From SAR202 cluster bacterium Io17-Chloro-G6 (GTDB lineage Bacteria; Chloroflexota; Dehalococcoidia; UBA3495), in NCBI GenBank assembly GCA_002816585.1, contig MUCT01000035.1, forward strand, positions 1-41,837: 41,837 nucleotides of DNA, in the 5' to 3' direction. Every line of letters starts with the position of its first letter. The first letter of the stretch is position 1. Below, one piece after another: positions 8,016-16,869 of this stretch. The notes under the pieces are model-generated. The model ran no database searches and had not been told where the DNA came from. It saw only the letters and a program-made list of their open reading frames with translations. The translations under genes and the position numbers were made by a program.

Positions 8016-9278
8016 ATGGCCAACAACGCCTCCAAAGACATACCAGACCAGAGTGGGCCGCCCTTCAGCCGGTACCGGTTCGTTATGGCCGCCTTGGTGC
8101 TGACCGGGCACTTGAGTGTCGGTCTCAATGTATTTGCCGTCTCGCCGCTACTGCCGATTGCCATCGACGACTACGGCATCAACCGGACCGCGGCCGGGTT
8201 GTTGGTGTCTATGCCTCTCTTAGTGGCGGCCACGTTGGGACTGCCCAGCGGAATCCTTATCGCCCGTATTGGCCTGCGACGCGCCTTCACCATCGGTTGG
8301 GCCGCCGTGGCTCTAGTGTCATTCTCCGGTTTGGCGCCAAATTTCATCACCTTATTGGTACTCCGGTCGGGAATCGGCCTGGGATTCGCCCTGATCCTCA
8401 CCGCCACCGGCCCGCTGCTGATGCAGTGGTTCCGTCTCAAGGAAGTGTTGGTGATGAACGCTCTCACCTCCGCGGTGTTGAGTTTGGGGATCGCCCTATC
8501 CGTGGCCACAGCCGCGCCGTTGGCGGAGGTCATGGTCTGGCAAAAAGCGCTTGCGGTTTTTGCTCTTCCTGGCATTGTTGGCCTCGTTGCCTGGATTTTG
8601 CTGGCTAAAACGGCCGAGGGGCGGATCTCGACCAACGTCTCCGCCGTCTCGGGGGACAGGATGTCGATCAGGGAGGTGGCGGCGGTGCTGCGAAACCGGA
8701 CCGTGGTCCTCCTCCTAGCAGCCGACGCCGGAGTCTTGATCCAATACGCGGCATTCACCGGGTGGCTCCCAACCTTCTACAATGAGCACCGGGGCATCTC
8801 CCTGTCTCAAGCCGGGATCATCACCGGATTGCTTCCTCTGGTCGGCGTGTTCGCTGTGTTAGCCGGCGGGGCGGTCGCATTGAGGGTGGCATCTCCCAGA
8901 GATCTGTTTGCCGCCTCAGGACTGATGGCTGGACTAGGCGGGCTGGGGGCTTTTCTGCTGCCGGAAACCAGCGGGATCTATCTAGCTGTCGTGATTCTCG
9001 GCATCGGGTCTTGGCTCTACGTGCCCACTCTGCTCACCCTGCCCATGCAGATGGCCGGAGCGACGCCTGAGAAGGTTGCCATAGTCTTTGGGTCATTCCT
9101 AACCTTTTCCGGTTTTGCCATGTTCGTCTCGCCGATCCTGGTGGGTGGCCTGCGCGACCTGTCCGGTTCATTCATCCCAGGGTTGGCCGTATGCGCCGGG
9201 GCTTCGTGGGCCCTCTTCCTGGCAGGCATATTGCTGCCCAGGAACGCGTCGGTGACCATGCCCGCCCGACAAGATTGA
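8016..9278 (+). CDS. MFS transporter
   Basis: A 420-aa major facilitator with about 12 predicted membrane helices; the first is near residues 22-45 (RFVMAALVLTGHLSVGL). The loop between helices 2 and 3 carries GILIARIGLRRAF, a recognisable form of the MFS signature GxLaDrxGrr. A central cytoplasmic linker (AKTAEGRISTNVSAVSGD, near 198-215) divides the two six-helix halves. The overall style recalls the CynX/NimT or NNP anion-type porters, but substrate cannot be told. Start ATG lacks a clear Shine-Dalgarno. A CMD-fold gene follows after 86 nt on the same strand, so the transporter may serve the catabolic enzymes downstream. Confidence 0.88.
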   Translation: MANNASKDIPDQSGPPFSRYRFVMAALVLTGHLSVGLNVFAVSPLLPIAIDDYGINRTAAGLLVSMPLLVAATLGLPSGILIARIGLRRAFTIGWAAVALVSFSGLAPNFITLLVLRSGIGLGFALILTATGPLLMQWFRLKEVLVMNALTSAVLSLGIALSVATAAPLAEVMVWQKALAVFALPGIVGLVAWILLAKTAEGRISTNVSAVSGDRMSIREVAAVLRNRTVVLLLAADAGVLIQYAAFTGWLPTFYNEHRGISLSQAGIITGLLPLVGVFAVLAGGAVALRVASPRDLFAASGLMAGLGGLGAFLLPETSGIYLAVVILGIGSWLYVPTLLTLPMQMAGATPEKVAIVFGSFLTFSGFAMFVSPILVGGLRDLSGSFIPGLAVCAGASWALFLAGILLPRNASVTMPARQD

Positions 9279-9364
9279 CAACCCAAAACGAGGCGCGTAC
9301 CTTTAAGGCCTTCCAGCAACAACCGCTTACTCACGCCCAAATTCGTAAACCTCAGGAGACCAAC

Positions 9365-9922
9365 ATGGCCAGGATTCCCGCAGCCACCAGAGACACCGTC
9401 CCCAGCGACCAGACAGCCGAGTTTGACCAGCTTCTTTCCGGCGCCGGCTCCGTGCCCTTGGTCGGACCCGGATCGATACTGTGGCACGTCCCCAAGGCCC
9501 AGCAAGCAGTCACGGCCCTGAACCAATACCTGCGCAATGATTCGTCGCTATCCAACAAGATTTTAGAACTCACCATGCTGGTGACAGCCCGAGAGAATGA
9601 CTGCATGTACGTCTGGAACGCCCATGCGGCCTCCGCCCGTGCCGCCGGAGTGCCCGACACCGTGGTGGACGCTCTCAGAGACCGCAAGGAACTTCCCGCG
9701 CTGGCGCCCGACGAAGCAGCGGTCATCAACTACTGCCGGGAGTTCTACCGCACGCACCGGGTGAGCCGTGGCGCGTTCCAGTCGGCCATCGAGCAGTTCG
9801 GCAAGCAAGGCTTGATCGAACTTTCGCTGGTCATGGGCAACTATGCCCTTATCGCCGTCGCGGTCAATTCATTTGACTCTGAACTGCCGGCGAACCGCAC
9901 CGAGCCGGTGCTGCCCGTCTAA
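9365..9922 (+). CDS. carboxymuconolactone decarboxylase-fold protein
   Basis: A 185-aa protein of the CMD/AhpD-like superfamily. Start ATG at 9365 follows CAGGAGAC; a longer open frame to 9191 overlaps the transporter gene and has no ribosome site. The conserved core is LTMLVTARENDCMYVWNAHA: the family's Glu, then a single Cys and the His, with Trp where AhpD has its second Cys, so there is no CxxC redox pair. Members of this type, near gamma-carboxymuconolactone decarboxylase, act as decarboxylases or unknown lyases. It contrasts with the two selenocysteine-type relatives at 16026 and 18274. The epoxide hydrolase gene follows by 38 nt, so the two probably share a transcript. Confidence 0.85.
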   Translation: MARIPAATRDTVPSDQTAEFDQLLSGAGSVPLVGPGSILWHVPKAQQAVTALNQYLRNDSSLSNKILELTMLVTARENDCMYVWNAHAASARAAGVPDTVVDALRDRKELPALAPDEAAVINYCREFYRTHRVSRGAFQSAIEQFGKQGLIELSLVMGNYALIAVAVNSFDSELPANRTEPVLPV

Positions 9923-9960
9923 GCAGACCCCCGTTTAACCCGATCTATCAGGGAGTTATC

Positions 9961-11112
9961 ATGGCAGTCGAACCGTTCAAGATAGACGTTCCGGACTCGG
10001 TCCTAGACGACCTGAAAGCACGGCTGGAGCGCACCCGGTGGCCGGATGAGTTGCCAGGGACCGGCTGGGATTACGGGAGCAATCTGGATTACGTCAAAGA
10101 ACTGGTGGAGTACTGGCTCACCAAGTTCGATTGGCGGGCCCAAGAGAAGCTAATCAATTCCTTTTCCCATTTCAAGACCGAAGTTGACGGCCTGGACATT
10201 CACTACATCCACGAGAAGGGCAAGGGTCCAAACCCCATGCCCCTAGTGGTGACCCACGGCTGGCCCGGCACTTTTTTCGAGATGCATAAGATCATCCCAT
10301 TGCTCAGCGACCCGGCCAGCCACGGCGGCGATCCGGCCGACGCCTTCGACGTGGTGGTCCCCTCCATGCCCGGCTACGGGTTCTCCGGCCACACCACCCA
10401 GCGCGGACTGGACGTGCTGGCGGTCGGAGACCTGTGGGCCAAGTTGATGTCCGAGAATCTGGGTTACCAGAGATTCGGGGCGCAGGGCGGGGACTGGGGC
10501 GCCAGTGTGACCGCTCGGTTGGGTCTTTCCCACGGCGACAAGGTTATCGGCATCCACTCGACCTCCGTCACCCGGCCAACGCCCTACATGGGTCCCGGTT
10601 CACGCGAATTATCGGAGGCGGAGAAAAGCCTGCTTCAGCAGAGGGAGAACTGGCAGGCCGCCGAGGGTGGCTACGGCCACATCCAGGGCACCAAGCCGCA
10701 AACCCTTTCCTATGGGTTGAACGACTCCCCGGCTGGTCTGGCGGCCTGGATCGTGGAAAAATACCGGACCTGGAGCGACTGCGGAGGCGACGTGGAGAAG
10801 CGGTTCACCAAGGATGAACTGCTAACCACCGTCACCATCTACTGGGTCACCCAATCCATCGGCTCCTCCACCAAGCTCTATTACGAAACGCAACGAAAGC
10901 CCTGGAACTTGGAGAAGGACGAGAAGATTCAGGTCCCCTGCGGAATCGCCGTGTTCCCGGCTGAGATCAGCGTTCCTCCCAGGGAATGGGCCGAGCGATC
11001 CTATAACGTACAGCAATGGACGGTCATGCCCAGCGGCGGTCACTTCGCCGCCTTGGAGGAACCGGTCAGGCTGGCGGAAGACGTCCGCAACCTATTTCGG
11101 CCGCTACGGTAA
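9961..11112 (+). CDS. epoxide hydrolase (EHN + alpha/beta hydrolase)
   Basis: A 383-aa protein of the microsomal-type epoxide hydrolase family, which opens epoxides to diols. Residues 1-110 are the EHN domain (FKIDVPDSVLDDLKARLERT, ending in a DWRAQEKLINSFSHF helix). The alpha/beta hydrolase core has the oxyanion motif HGWPG (99-103), the nucleophile in GGDWGAS (Asp178) and the catalytic His in GGHFAALEEP (about 361). All three functional sites are intact. ATG follows AGGGAG. It lies 38 nt after the CMD-fold gene. In this neighbourhood of monooxygenases it could act on their epoxide products, but that is inference. Confidence 0.92.
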   Translation: MAVEPFKIDVPDSVLDDLKARLERTRWPDELPGTGWDYGSNLDYVKELVEYWLTKFDWRAQEKLINSFSHFKTEVDGLDIHYIHEKGKGPNPMPLVVTHGWPGTFFEMHKIIPLLSDPASHGGDPADAFDVVVPSMPGYGFSGHTTQRGLDVLAVGDLWAKLMSENLGYQRFGAQGGDWGASVTARLGLSHGDKVIGIHSTSVTRPTPYMGPGSRELSEAEKSLLQQRENWQAAEGGYGHIQGTKPQTLSYGLNDSPAGLAAWIVEKYRTWSDCGGDVEKRFTKDELLTTVTIYWVTQSIGSSTKLYYETQRKPWNLEKDEKIQVPCGIAVFPAEISVPPREWAERSYNVQQWTVMPSGGHFAALEEPVRLAEDVRNLFRPLR

Positions 11113-11138
11113 CTTGGGTAGCTGGCCGGTTTCGCCGG

Positions 11139-11957
11139 TTAGCCTCCAGGCCGCCATGATATGACCCGTGGCTCCAGTGGAGTTGCGCCCTTAATCGAAA
11201 AGCCGCCGTCCTTTTCCTCTAGGAGTTGGGGCAAAAGGGCCTCCAGACGCTCCATCTCCGCCGAGCCCGGCGTCACGTACAGGCGTCGTGACAGTTGCTC
11301 TTTGGCCGTCTCCAAGTTCTCGAACCCGCGGTTACGCTCCGTGTGGACCACCTCGATCTCCGGATCGATCTCCAACTGACTCAGCACCTCCAGGAATTCG
11401 GGAAGGCTGGGCAGGGCCAGACGTGGCTCACCATGCACCAGCTCCCAAATGGGATAGATCTGTGACTGGGGCGGCGCCTGGTACATCACGACCAATACCC
11501 GGTCGGCGTGTTTTTCCAGCTTCCTGACGAAGCGGTCAATGTCCTGGATAACGTAAAGAACATGGCAGCAGAGGGCCATATCGGCCTTGGCCACTTGGGC
11601 ATCCAGCCAGCCTGACTCGATGACCTCTACGTTCTTGACGTCGAATTCGTCGGCGACCTCACGCAAGACCCGGCACATGCTGGGCGACGGCTCGACGGCG
11701 ATGACTTTCTTCGCGACCAGGGCAAGGGGTAACGCCAGCCGGCCACCGCCCGCGCCCACGTCCAAGACCACCTGTTCCGGGGTGACCTGCCGCTGCAGAT
11801 AGGCGGCCAGAGGGTCGTCGGTACGCCGCGGGTCGGCCCGGAATTGCTGGGCGAAGTTGGCCCACGAATCCGCAGGAGCCGGCTCGTCCTTCCGCATGCT
11901 ATTGGACTGGGCATGCTCCGCCCGGATCATCTCAGTCCAGTGTTGAGTTGCGCTCAT
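11139..11957 (-). CDS. class I SAM-dependent methyltransferase
   Basis: A 272-aa protein with a Rossmann methyltransferase core: motif I VVLDVGAGGGRLALPLA (about 60-76), the acidic motif II end VIAVEPSPSMCRVL, and motif IV ADMALCCHVLYVI. Upstream is a helical lid; downstream about 100 residues are family-specific and unrecognised (PQLLEEKDGGFSIKGATP). Substrate unknown. It converges on the epoxide hydrolase gene (26 nt apart) and diverges from the glucose/sorbosone dehydrogenase gene, whose start is about 90 nt away, so the two promoters must share that short space. Confidence 0.85.
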   Translation of the reverse strand: MSATQHWTEMIRAEHAQSNSMRKDEPAPADSWANFAQQFRADPRRTDDPLAAYLQRQVTPEQVVLDVGAGGGRLALPLALVAKKVIAVEPSPSMCRVLREVADEFDVKNVEVIESGWLDAQVAKADMALCCHVLYVIQDIDRFVRKLEKHADRVLVVMYQAPPQSQIYPIWELVHGEPRLALPSLPEFLEVLSQLEIDPEIEVVHTERNRGFENLETAKEQLSRRLYVTPGSAEMERLEALLPQLLEEKDGGFSIKGATPLEPRVISWRPGG

Positions 11958-12046
11958 GTCTCACCTTTGGCGGCGGGTTGTTCGCTAGTATCTATTCGAA
12001 TTGTAACTGTGCCTCGGTGGAGGCTCAATCTGATCAAACAAGGACG

Positions 12047-13399
12047 ATGCGGGTAGAATATCCTTCAATGGCCATTCGTAGACCCAGGCGCCCCTTGGCA
12101 ATAGCCCTCTCCACCTTCGCTTTGGCGGTGGCCGCGTCATGTGGTGGTCCGGTTACCCAGGATCCATCTCCCACTCCGTCGCCGCAAGCAACGCTGTCCC
12201 AGGTACCGTCTCCAACTCCGGCGTCGCCGGCAGCGCCATCCCTAGTACCGTCTCCAACTCTGGTGTCGCCGGCAGCGCCGTCCCTAGCACCATTTCCTAC
12301 CCTTACATCGTCCTCTCTGCCCCAATCTCAAGGCGTGAAGTTGGAACCGGTGTTTGAGGCCCTGAGTTTCAACGGATTGACCAATCTGGTCCAGGCGGGC
12401 GGTCGGTTCTATGTAACCGAACAGGCTGGCCGGGTAATCTCGATTCCCGCTGACACGGAAACGTCAGAAGCAACAATTTTCCTCGACATCCGGGACCAAG
12501 TGAATGACGCCGGAAACGAAGAGGGCTTATTGGGGTTGGCCTTCGACCCCGAGTTCGACTCCAACGGCCATTTCTACGTCTACTACTCCGCCACTAAACC
12601 CCGGAGGTCGGTGGTCTCCCGGTTCACGGCAACCGTGCCGGACGCCAACACGGCCAGACTGGAAAGTGAACTGGTCATCATGGAGATTCCCCAGCCCTTC
12701 CAGAACCACAACGGCGGGCAACTCGCATTCGGGCCGGACGGCATGTTGTACGTCGCTCTGGGCGATGGAGGTTCGGGCGGGGACCCACAGGGCAACGGCC
12801 AAAACCTGTCCACCTTGCTGGGGTCCATCCTGCGGATAGACGTTTCCGGAGTAGGGCCGGACTCGGGATACCGTGTGCCGCCGGACAATCCATTCCTTGG
12901 TGTTCCCGACGCACGAGGCGAGATCTGGGCCTATGGGTTCAGAAATCCCTGGCGGTTCTCCTTCGATCGCCAGACCGGAGACCTCTGGGCCGGCGACGTT
13001 GGCCAGAACAGTTATGAGGAAGTCGATCTGGTGGTCCGGGGCGGCAGCTACGGGTGGAACAAGCTGGAGGGCGGGCATTGCTTCTCACCCCGCGATGGCT
13101 GCGATCCCTCAGGGACTGAATTGCCGGTCATCGAATATGGGTCAAACAAAGGCTGCTCGGTGATTGGTGGCTACGTGTACCGAGGCACGCGAATCCCTTC
13201 ATTAGCCGGAACCTATTTGTACGGCGACTACTGTTCTGGAGAGATACACGGCTTCCATCTCGAGGGCGGCGAAGTCGTCGAACACCAATTGCTGGTCGAC
13301 TCCGGTCTCATGATCACCTCCTTCGGTGAAGACGAGGAAGGCGAAATCTACGTCCTCTCCCAGGACGGAGGCATCTACCGGCTGAAAGCTGACGGCTGA
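12047..13399 (+). CDS. glucose/sorbosone dehydrogenase lipoprotein
   Basis: A 450-aa PQQ-dependent soluble aldose (glucose/sorbosone) dehydrogenase-type six-bladed propeller. Start ATG at 12047 follows AAGGAC; ATG 12068 is equally compatible with the signal. A lipoprotein signal (LAIALSTFALAVAASCGG) ends in a Cys, followed by a Ser-Pro-rich tether made of three imperfect repeats of about 14 residues (SPTPASPAAPSLVP and variants). The propeller starts near residue 75 and shows GLLGLAFDPEF, NHNGGQLAFGPDGMLYVALG, the Gly/Asp-rich GDGGSGGDPQGN, and EIWAYGFRNPWRFSFD, all typical of the family. Likely a surface-anchored sugar or aldehyde oxidase; whether PQQ is made or scavenged cannot be seen. Confidence 0.88.
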   Translation: MRVEYPSMAIRRPRRPLAIALSTFALAVAASCGGPVTQDPSPTPSPQATLSQVPSPTPASPAAPSLVPSPTLVSPAAPSLAPFPTLTSSSLPQSQGVKLEPVFEALSFNGLTNLVQAGGRFYVTEQAGRVISIPADTETSEATIFLDIRDQVNDAGNEEGLLGLAFDPEFDSNGHFYVYYSATKPRRSVVSRFTATVPDANTARLESELVIMEIPQPFQNHNGGQLAFGPDGMLYVALGDGGSGGDPQGNGQNLSTLLGSILRIDVSGVGPDSGYRVPPDNPFLGVPDARGEIWAYGFRNPWRFSFDRQTGDLWAGDVGQNSYEEVDLVVRGGSYGWNKLEGGHCFSPRDGCDPSGTELPVIEYGSNKGCSVIGGYVYRGTRIPSLAGTYLYGDYCSGEIHGFHLEGGEVVEHQLLVDSGLMITSFGEDEEGEIYVLSQDGGIYRLKADG

Positions 13400-13496
13400 G
13401 AGCGAATAGCCATGCGTCTTACCGCTTGACACCTCGCTCCGGTCATGGTTTCCTTGGCCCGAACTAGGCAACTAAAAAACAAATCGGGGTGCAACC

Positions 13497-14444
13497 ATGC
13501 CAGAGAAACTGGTCGGAATGGCCGTACGGGGCAACACAGTCGCCGAGGTCCAGGGAAATATTCAACGGGCCGAGGAACTGGGCGTCCACGCCGCCTGGAT
13601 GACCACCGGCGGGGCCAGCCTGGACAGCATGACCTGCTTCGCGGCCTCGGCAGCGTCCACCACCAACATCAAGCTGGGCACATCCATCGTTCCCACCTAC
13701 CCCCGCCACCCCTTGGTGATGGTGCAGCAGGCCCAGGTCGTGGCGCAACTGGCGCCGGGCCGCTTTCGCCTGGGTGTCGGCCCCAGCCACAGACCAACCA
13801 TCGAGTCCATGGGCATCGAGTTTGACGCGCCCTTGGCCCACCTCAGGGAATATATTCAGATTCTGAAGGCCATCTTGCAGACCGGCTCGGTGGACTTCGA
13901 CGGTGAGCATTATTCGGCCCATGCATCGATTCCGGGGCCGCTGGATGTCCAGGTGATGGGCTCAGCCCTCAGGAAAGGGTCATTCGAGCTTTGTGGCGCA
14001 GAATCCGACGGGGCCATAAGCTGGATCTGCCCTGGCAACTACCTGAGGGATGTGGCCCTGCCGGCGATGGAAAAAGGGGCCAAAGAGGCGGGCCGGCCCG
14101 TACCGCCGCTCATCGCCCACGCGCCGGTCTGCGTCCACGACAACCCAGAAGAGGTCCGGGCGGCGGTGCGGGAGCAGATCATGAATCCCCGGTTGCCCTA
14201 CTACCAGAATATGCTGGTGGCCTCCGGTTATCCCGAGGCCAAGACCGGCGAATGGAGCGACGCCATGATTGACGGCGTGGTCATCTGGGGCGACGAAGAA
14301 ACCTCCGCACAAGGCATCCGGGAACTTTTCGCCAAAGGCGCCACGGAGGTGTTGGCCTCGCCCATCGCCGCCGGGGCCGACCGGGCGGCATCCCTGGACC
14401 GGACGATGAAGCTGCTGGGCCAAGCAGCCGCGGCGGTCCGATAA
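13497..14444 (+). CDS. LLM-class F420-type oxidoreductase
   Basis: A 315-aa luciferase-like protein closest to the F420-dependent, methylene-tetrahydromethanopterin-reductase-like branch. Landmarks: EELGVHAAWMTTGGASLDSM (helix and strand 2), LGTSIVPTYPRHPLVMVQQA, then LAPGRFRLGVGPSHRPT with the conserved glycine cluster, and a C-terminal TEVLASPIAAGADRAASLDR. The EHH motif of the FMN branch is absent. Start ATG has only a weak GGGG upstream. The GMC oxidoreductase begins 9 nt after its stop, so the two are almost certainly co-transcribed and may act on the same compound. Confidence 0.88.
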   Translation: MPEKLVGMAVRGNTVAEVQGNIQRAEELGVHAAWMTTGGASLDSMTCFAASAASTTNIKLGTSIVPTYPRHPLVMVQQAQVVAQLAPGRFRLGVGPSHRPTIESMGIEFDAPLAHLREYIQILKAILQTGSVDFDGEHYSAHASIPGPLDVQVMGSALRKGSFELCGAESDGAISWICPGNYLRDVALPAMEKGAKEAGRPVPPLIAHAPVCVHDNPEEVRAAVREQIMNPRLPYYQNMLVASGYPEAKTGEWSDAMIDGVVIWGDEETSAQGIRELFAKGATEVLASPIAAGADRAASLDRTMKLLGQAAAAVR

Positions 14445-14453
14445 AGTGAGCGC

Positions 14454-16004
14454 ATGAGATACGACGTTGTAATTGTCGGCGGGGGTTCGGCAGGATGCAC
14501 CCTGGCCACCCGCCTGAGCGAGGACCCAAACCGTTCGGTCCTCCTTTTGGAAGCGGGGCCGGACTACACTGAGCTTGAACACCTGCCAGATGAGTTGAAG
14601 TTCGGCCACCGCCAAGAGGCCAGCGACATCGACTCGCCATTCAACTGGGCCTATGAAGGCCAGGGCACTACAGAGCAGAAGGCGCCGATGCTGGTGGCCC
14701 GGGGCAAGGTCATCGGCGGGTCAGGCTCGGTCAACGGCCAGGTGTTCCTTCGCGGGGTGCCCGAAGACTATGACGATTGGGCCGCCGAGGGCAACGACCA
14801 GTGGAGTTTCGTGAATCTCCTGCCCTTCTTCAGGAAGCTAGAGACCGACCTGAACCTGAAGGACGACTTTCACGGTGTGGATGGGCCGATCCCGGTGTGG
14901 CGGCTGCCCAGAGAAGATTGGTTGCCAGTAAACGAGGCTTTTCACCAGGCGACCACCGCTGAAGGATTTCTCGAAGACCCCGATATGAACAACCCGGATT
15001 CCACCGGGACCGGCGCCGTGCCCATGAACAACCCTGGCGGCATCCGTGTGAGCGCCGCTCTGGCCTACCTTAACCCCAACCGCCACCGCCTCAACCTGAC
15101 CGTCAAGGCCAACGTCTTAGCCCACCGGGTGGTGTTCGACGGTACCCGGGCCGTGGGGGTGGAGGTGGAGAGCGGCGGCGAGAAGTTCACCGTGGAGGGG
15201 TCAGAAATTATCCTCTGCGCCGGTGGAATCGCCTCCCCCCAATTGCTGCTGCTGTCCGGCGTCGGGCCCGCCCATGACCTGAATGATCTGGGCATCCCGG
15301 TGGTGAAGGACCTGCCGGGAGTGGGCCGCAATTTAAGAGACCACCCGCTGGTCACCATCGAGCTTGAGCCCAAAGTCGGGGTCATGCTGGCTACGACTGA
15401 GCCCCGCATCCAGAATGGACTGCGCTACACCGCCAAAGGTTCTGATTCTCGAAACGACATGCAGCTATTTCCTTCGTCATTTACCGGATTGCGGGCCGGC
15501 GACCCTCTACAAGGCCGGAGCCCCGAGGGTCCTGAGGGACTGAGGATAACCTGCATCCTGAAGCTGGCCGACAGCGCCGGGGAGTTGACCCTGACCTCTA
15601 CCGACCCCAGCGCGCCGCCCCATCTTGAGTACCATTACTTCGAGACTTCGTGGGATCGTCAGCGCATGCGGGAGGCAATTCATCTCTCTCTGAAGATGTT
15701 GGAGCACCCCGCTTTCGTCCCATTGGTGGAGCGGAGAATCTCGCCCACCGACGCGGACGTGGCCACAGACGACAACCTGGACGCGTGGCTGAGGCAGAAC
15801 GTGGCCACCACCCAGCACACCTCTGGCACGTGCAAGATGGGGCCGGAGTCGGACCCCATGGCCGTGGTGGACCAATATTGCCGGGTGAGCGGTCTGCAGA
15901 ACCTGCGGGTGGTAGACCTGTCCATCTGCCCAAATGTGGTCCGGTCCAACACTAACGCCACAGCGATCGTGATCGCAGAAAGGGCCGCCGGCTGGATCAG
16001 CTAG
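14454..16004 (+). CDS. GMC-family FAD oxidoreductase
   Basis: A 516-aa glucose-methanol-choline oxidoreductase that oxidises alcohols with FAD. The N-terminal dinucleotide fold is VVIVGGGSAGCTLATRLSE; signature 1 appears as GKVIGGSGSVNGQVFLRG (near 83-100), signature 2 as GGIASPQLLLLSGVGP (near 257-272). The catalytic pair fits the choline dehydrogenase/oxidase pattern: His455 in QHTSGTCKMGP and Asn499 in SNTNATAI, 44 residues apart. It begins 9 nt after an LLM gene and ends 22 nt before the convergent selenoprotein gene. Substrate unknown; choline itself is only one option. Confidence 0.93.
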   Translation: MRYDVVIVGGGSAGCTLATRLSEDPNRSVLLLEAGPDYTELEHLPDELKFGHRQEASDIDSPFNWAYEGQGTTEQKAPMLVARGKVIGGSGSVNGQVFLRGVPEDYDDWAAEGNDQWSFVNLLPFFRKLETDLNLKDDFHGVDGPIPVWRLPREDWLPVNEAFHQATTAEGFLEDPDMNNPDSTGTGAVPMNNPGGIRVSAALAYLNPNRHRLNLTVKANVLAHRVVFDGTRAVGVEVESGGEKFTVEGSEIILCAGGIASPQLLLLSGVGPAHDLNDLGIPVVKDLPGVGRNLRDHPLVTIELEPKVGVMLATTEPRIQNGLRYTAKGSDSRNDMQLFPSSFTGLRAGDPLQGRSPEGPEGLRITCILKLADSAGELTLTSTDPSAPPHLEYHYFETSWDRQRMREAIHLSLKMLEHPAFVPLVERRISPTDADVATDDNLDAWLRQNVATTQHTSGTCKMGPESDPMAVVDQYCRVSGLQNLRVVDLSICPNVVRSNTNATAIVIAERAAGWIS

Positions 16005-16025
16005 CGGCCCTCTTCTATAAAAGTA

Positions 16026-16661
16026 CTAGGCGGCTGTGGTCTTGGGGGCAGGAGAGATATTGCCGAAGACCTTGGGCGCGGTCTCGTCTTGGAAGGAAAG
16101 CTCGGGAGCTTGGTCTTCCCAACCTCGGTCCGGTTGCAACTCAACGCCCAGGCCATCAGCCACGCGGCACATGTAGTTGAACAGCGCGGTCACGTGGACG
16201 ATGTCGATGATGTCTGCATCGGCCCAGCCCACGCTGAAGAGTTCATCGACCCAATCTTGGGTGATTCCCGATGGGGTGGTGGTCAGGAATTCGGCGAACT
16301 CCAGCATGGCTATCTGCTTGGGCGGAAGCCCGGCGTCATGATAGTTCTCGCCCAGTTGCTCGGCTAGTTTCGATTCGGGGTCCTCACCACGGAGGGCCTG
16401 TGCGTGAGCGAGGGTTCAATACTGGCACTTGTTGGTCGCCGAAACCACGGCGGCTACCATTTCCCGCTCCGCCCGCGACACCCCGGACTCGCCGAACATG
16501 ACCGAGGCCACGTGCCCCATTAGAGTCTTCATGATGCTGGGCTTGAGGCTGCTCACGGCCTGAACGTTGGGAATGCGGCCCCGCGTCTCGATCATCATGT
16601 CATACGCTTCTTTCAGTTCACCGTCGGCATCCTCGTAGGGAATGGTCTTCACGTAGGGCAT
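16026..16661 (-). CDS. AhpD/CMD-like peroxidase-related selenoprotein (TGA=Sec82)
   Basis: One frame runs from ATG 16661 to the stop at 16026 with a single internal TGA at 16418-16416 (codon 82). Read as selenocysteine it gives a 211-aa peroxidase-related AhpD-fold protein. The segment around it is VVSATNKCQY-U-TLAHAQALRG; the family normally has C-x-x-C-x-x-x-H here, so the TGA replaces the resolving Cys (CxxU). Sequence on both sides fits the family: GELKEAYDMMIETRGRIPNV before, and ALFNYMCRVADGLGVELQPD after. GGAGGT precedes the ATG. A candidate SECIS hairpin lies at 16398-16379. A paralogue with TGA at the same place is at 18274. It should reduce peroxides or related thiol substrates. If Sec is not inserted, an 81-aa truncated product results. 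Confidence 0.85.
16379..16398 (-). promoter_or_regulatory. candidate bacterial SECIS for Sec82
   Basis: Immediately downstream of the TGA at 16418-16416, GGCCCTC pairs with GAGGACC (six pairs, one C/A mismatch) around the loop CGTGGT. The loop begins 24 nt after the TGA and has G in second position, within the limits usually given for bacterial SECIS elements. Confidence 0.55.
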
Positions 16662-16779
16662 CTCTTACCTCCAATCTCTTCACCGGTCGTATGTCTTAGA
16701 TGGCAACGGTTGGATAAGGGTTCGGTTTCCGGGAAGGTTAGCGCCAGCCTCGTCAGGATTCAAGCCTTAGCACACACAA
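16662..16779. other. start of divergent intergenic region
   Basis: Part of the 208-nt space between the selenoprotein gene (minus) and the flavin-nucleotide oxidase gene (plus). It must carry the leftward promoter for the selenoprotein, but I see no convincing -35/-10 pair for it. The rightward promoter follows at 16780. Confidence 0.4.
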
Positions 16780-16808
16780 TTGCCTCCCACCTCTCCCCTG
16801 GGTATACT
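16780..16808 (+). promoter_or_regulatory. promoter for the 16870 gene
   Basis: TTGCCT (16780-16785), 17-bp spacer, TATACT (16803-16808). It points rightward at the flavin-nucleotide oxidase gene, whose GTG is 61 nt away. Confidence 0.5.
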
Positions 16809-16869
16809 GGCGTCTAATTTCCCGCCGAGGCGGAGTTCGAGTTGAATTGAGCGGACCGGAGAAGAAAGA

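Noticed and set aside
16026..16661. Reading 16026-16307 and 16416-16661 as two separate small genes, or as a pseudogene pair
   Set aside because: They are in one frame with only a single TGA between them at the catalytic column, and a paralogue has the same TGA; selenocysteine explains both better.
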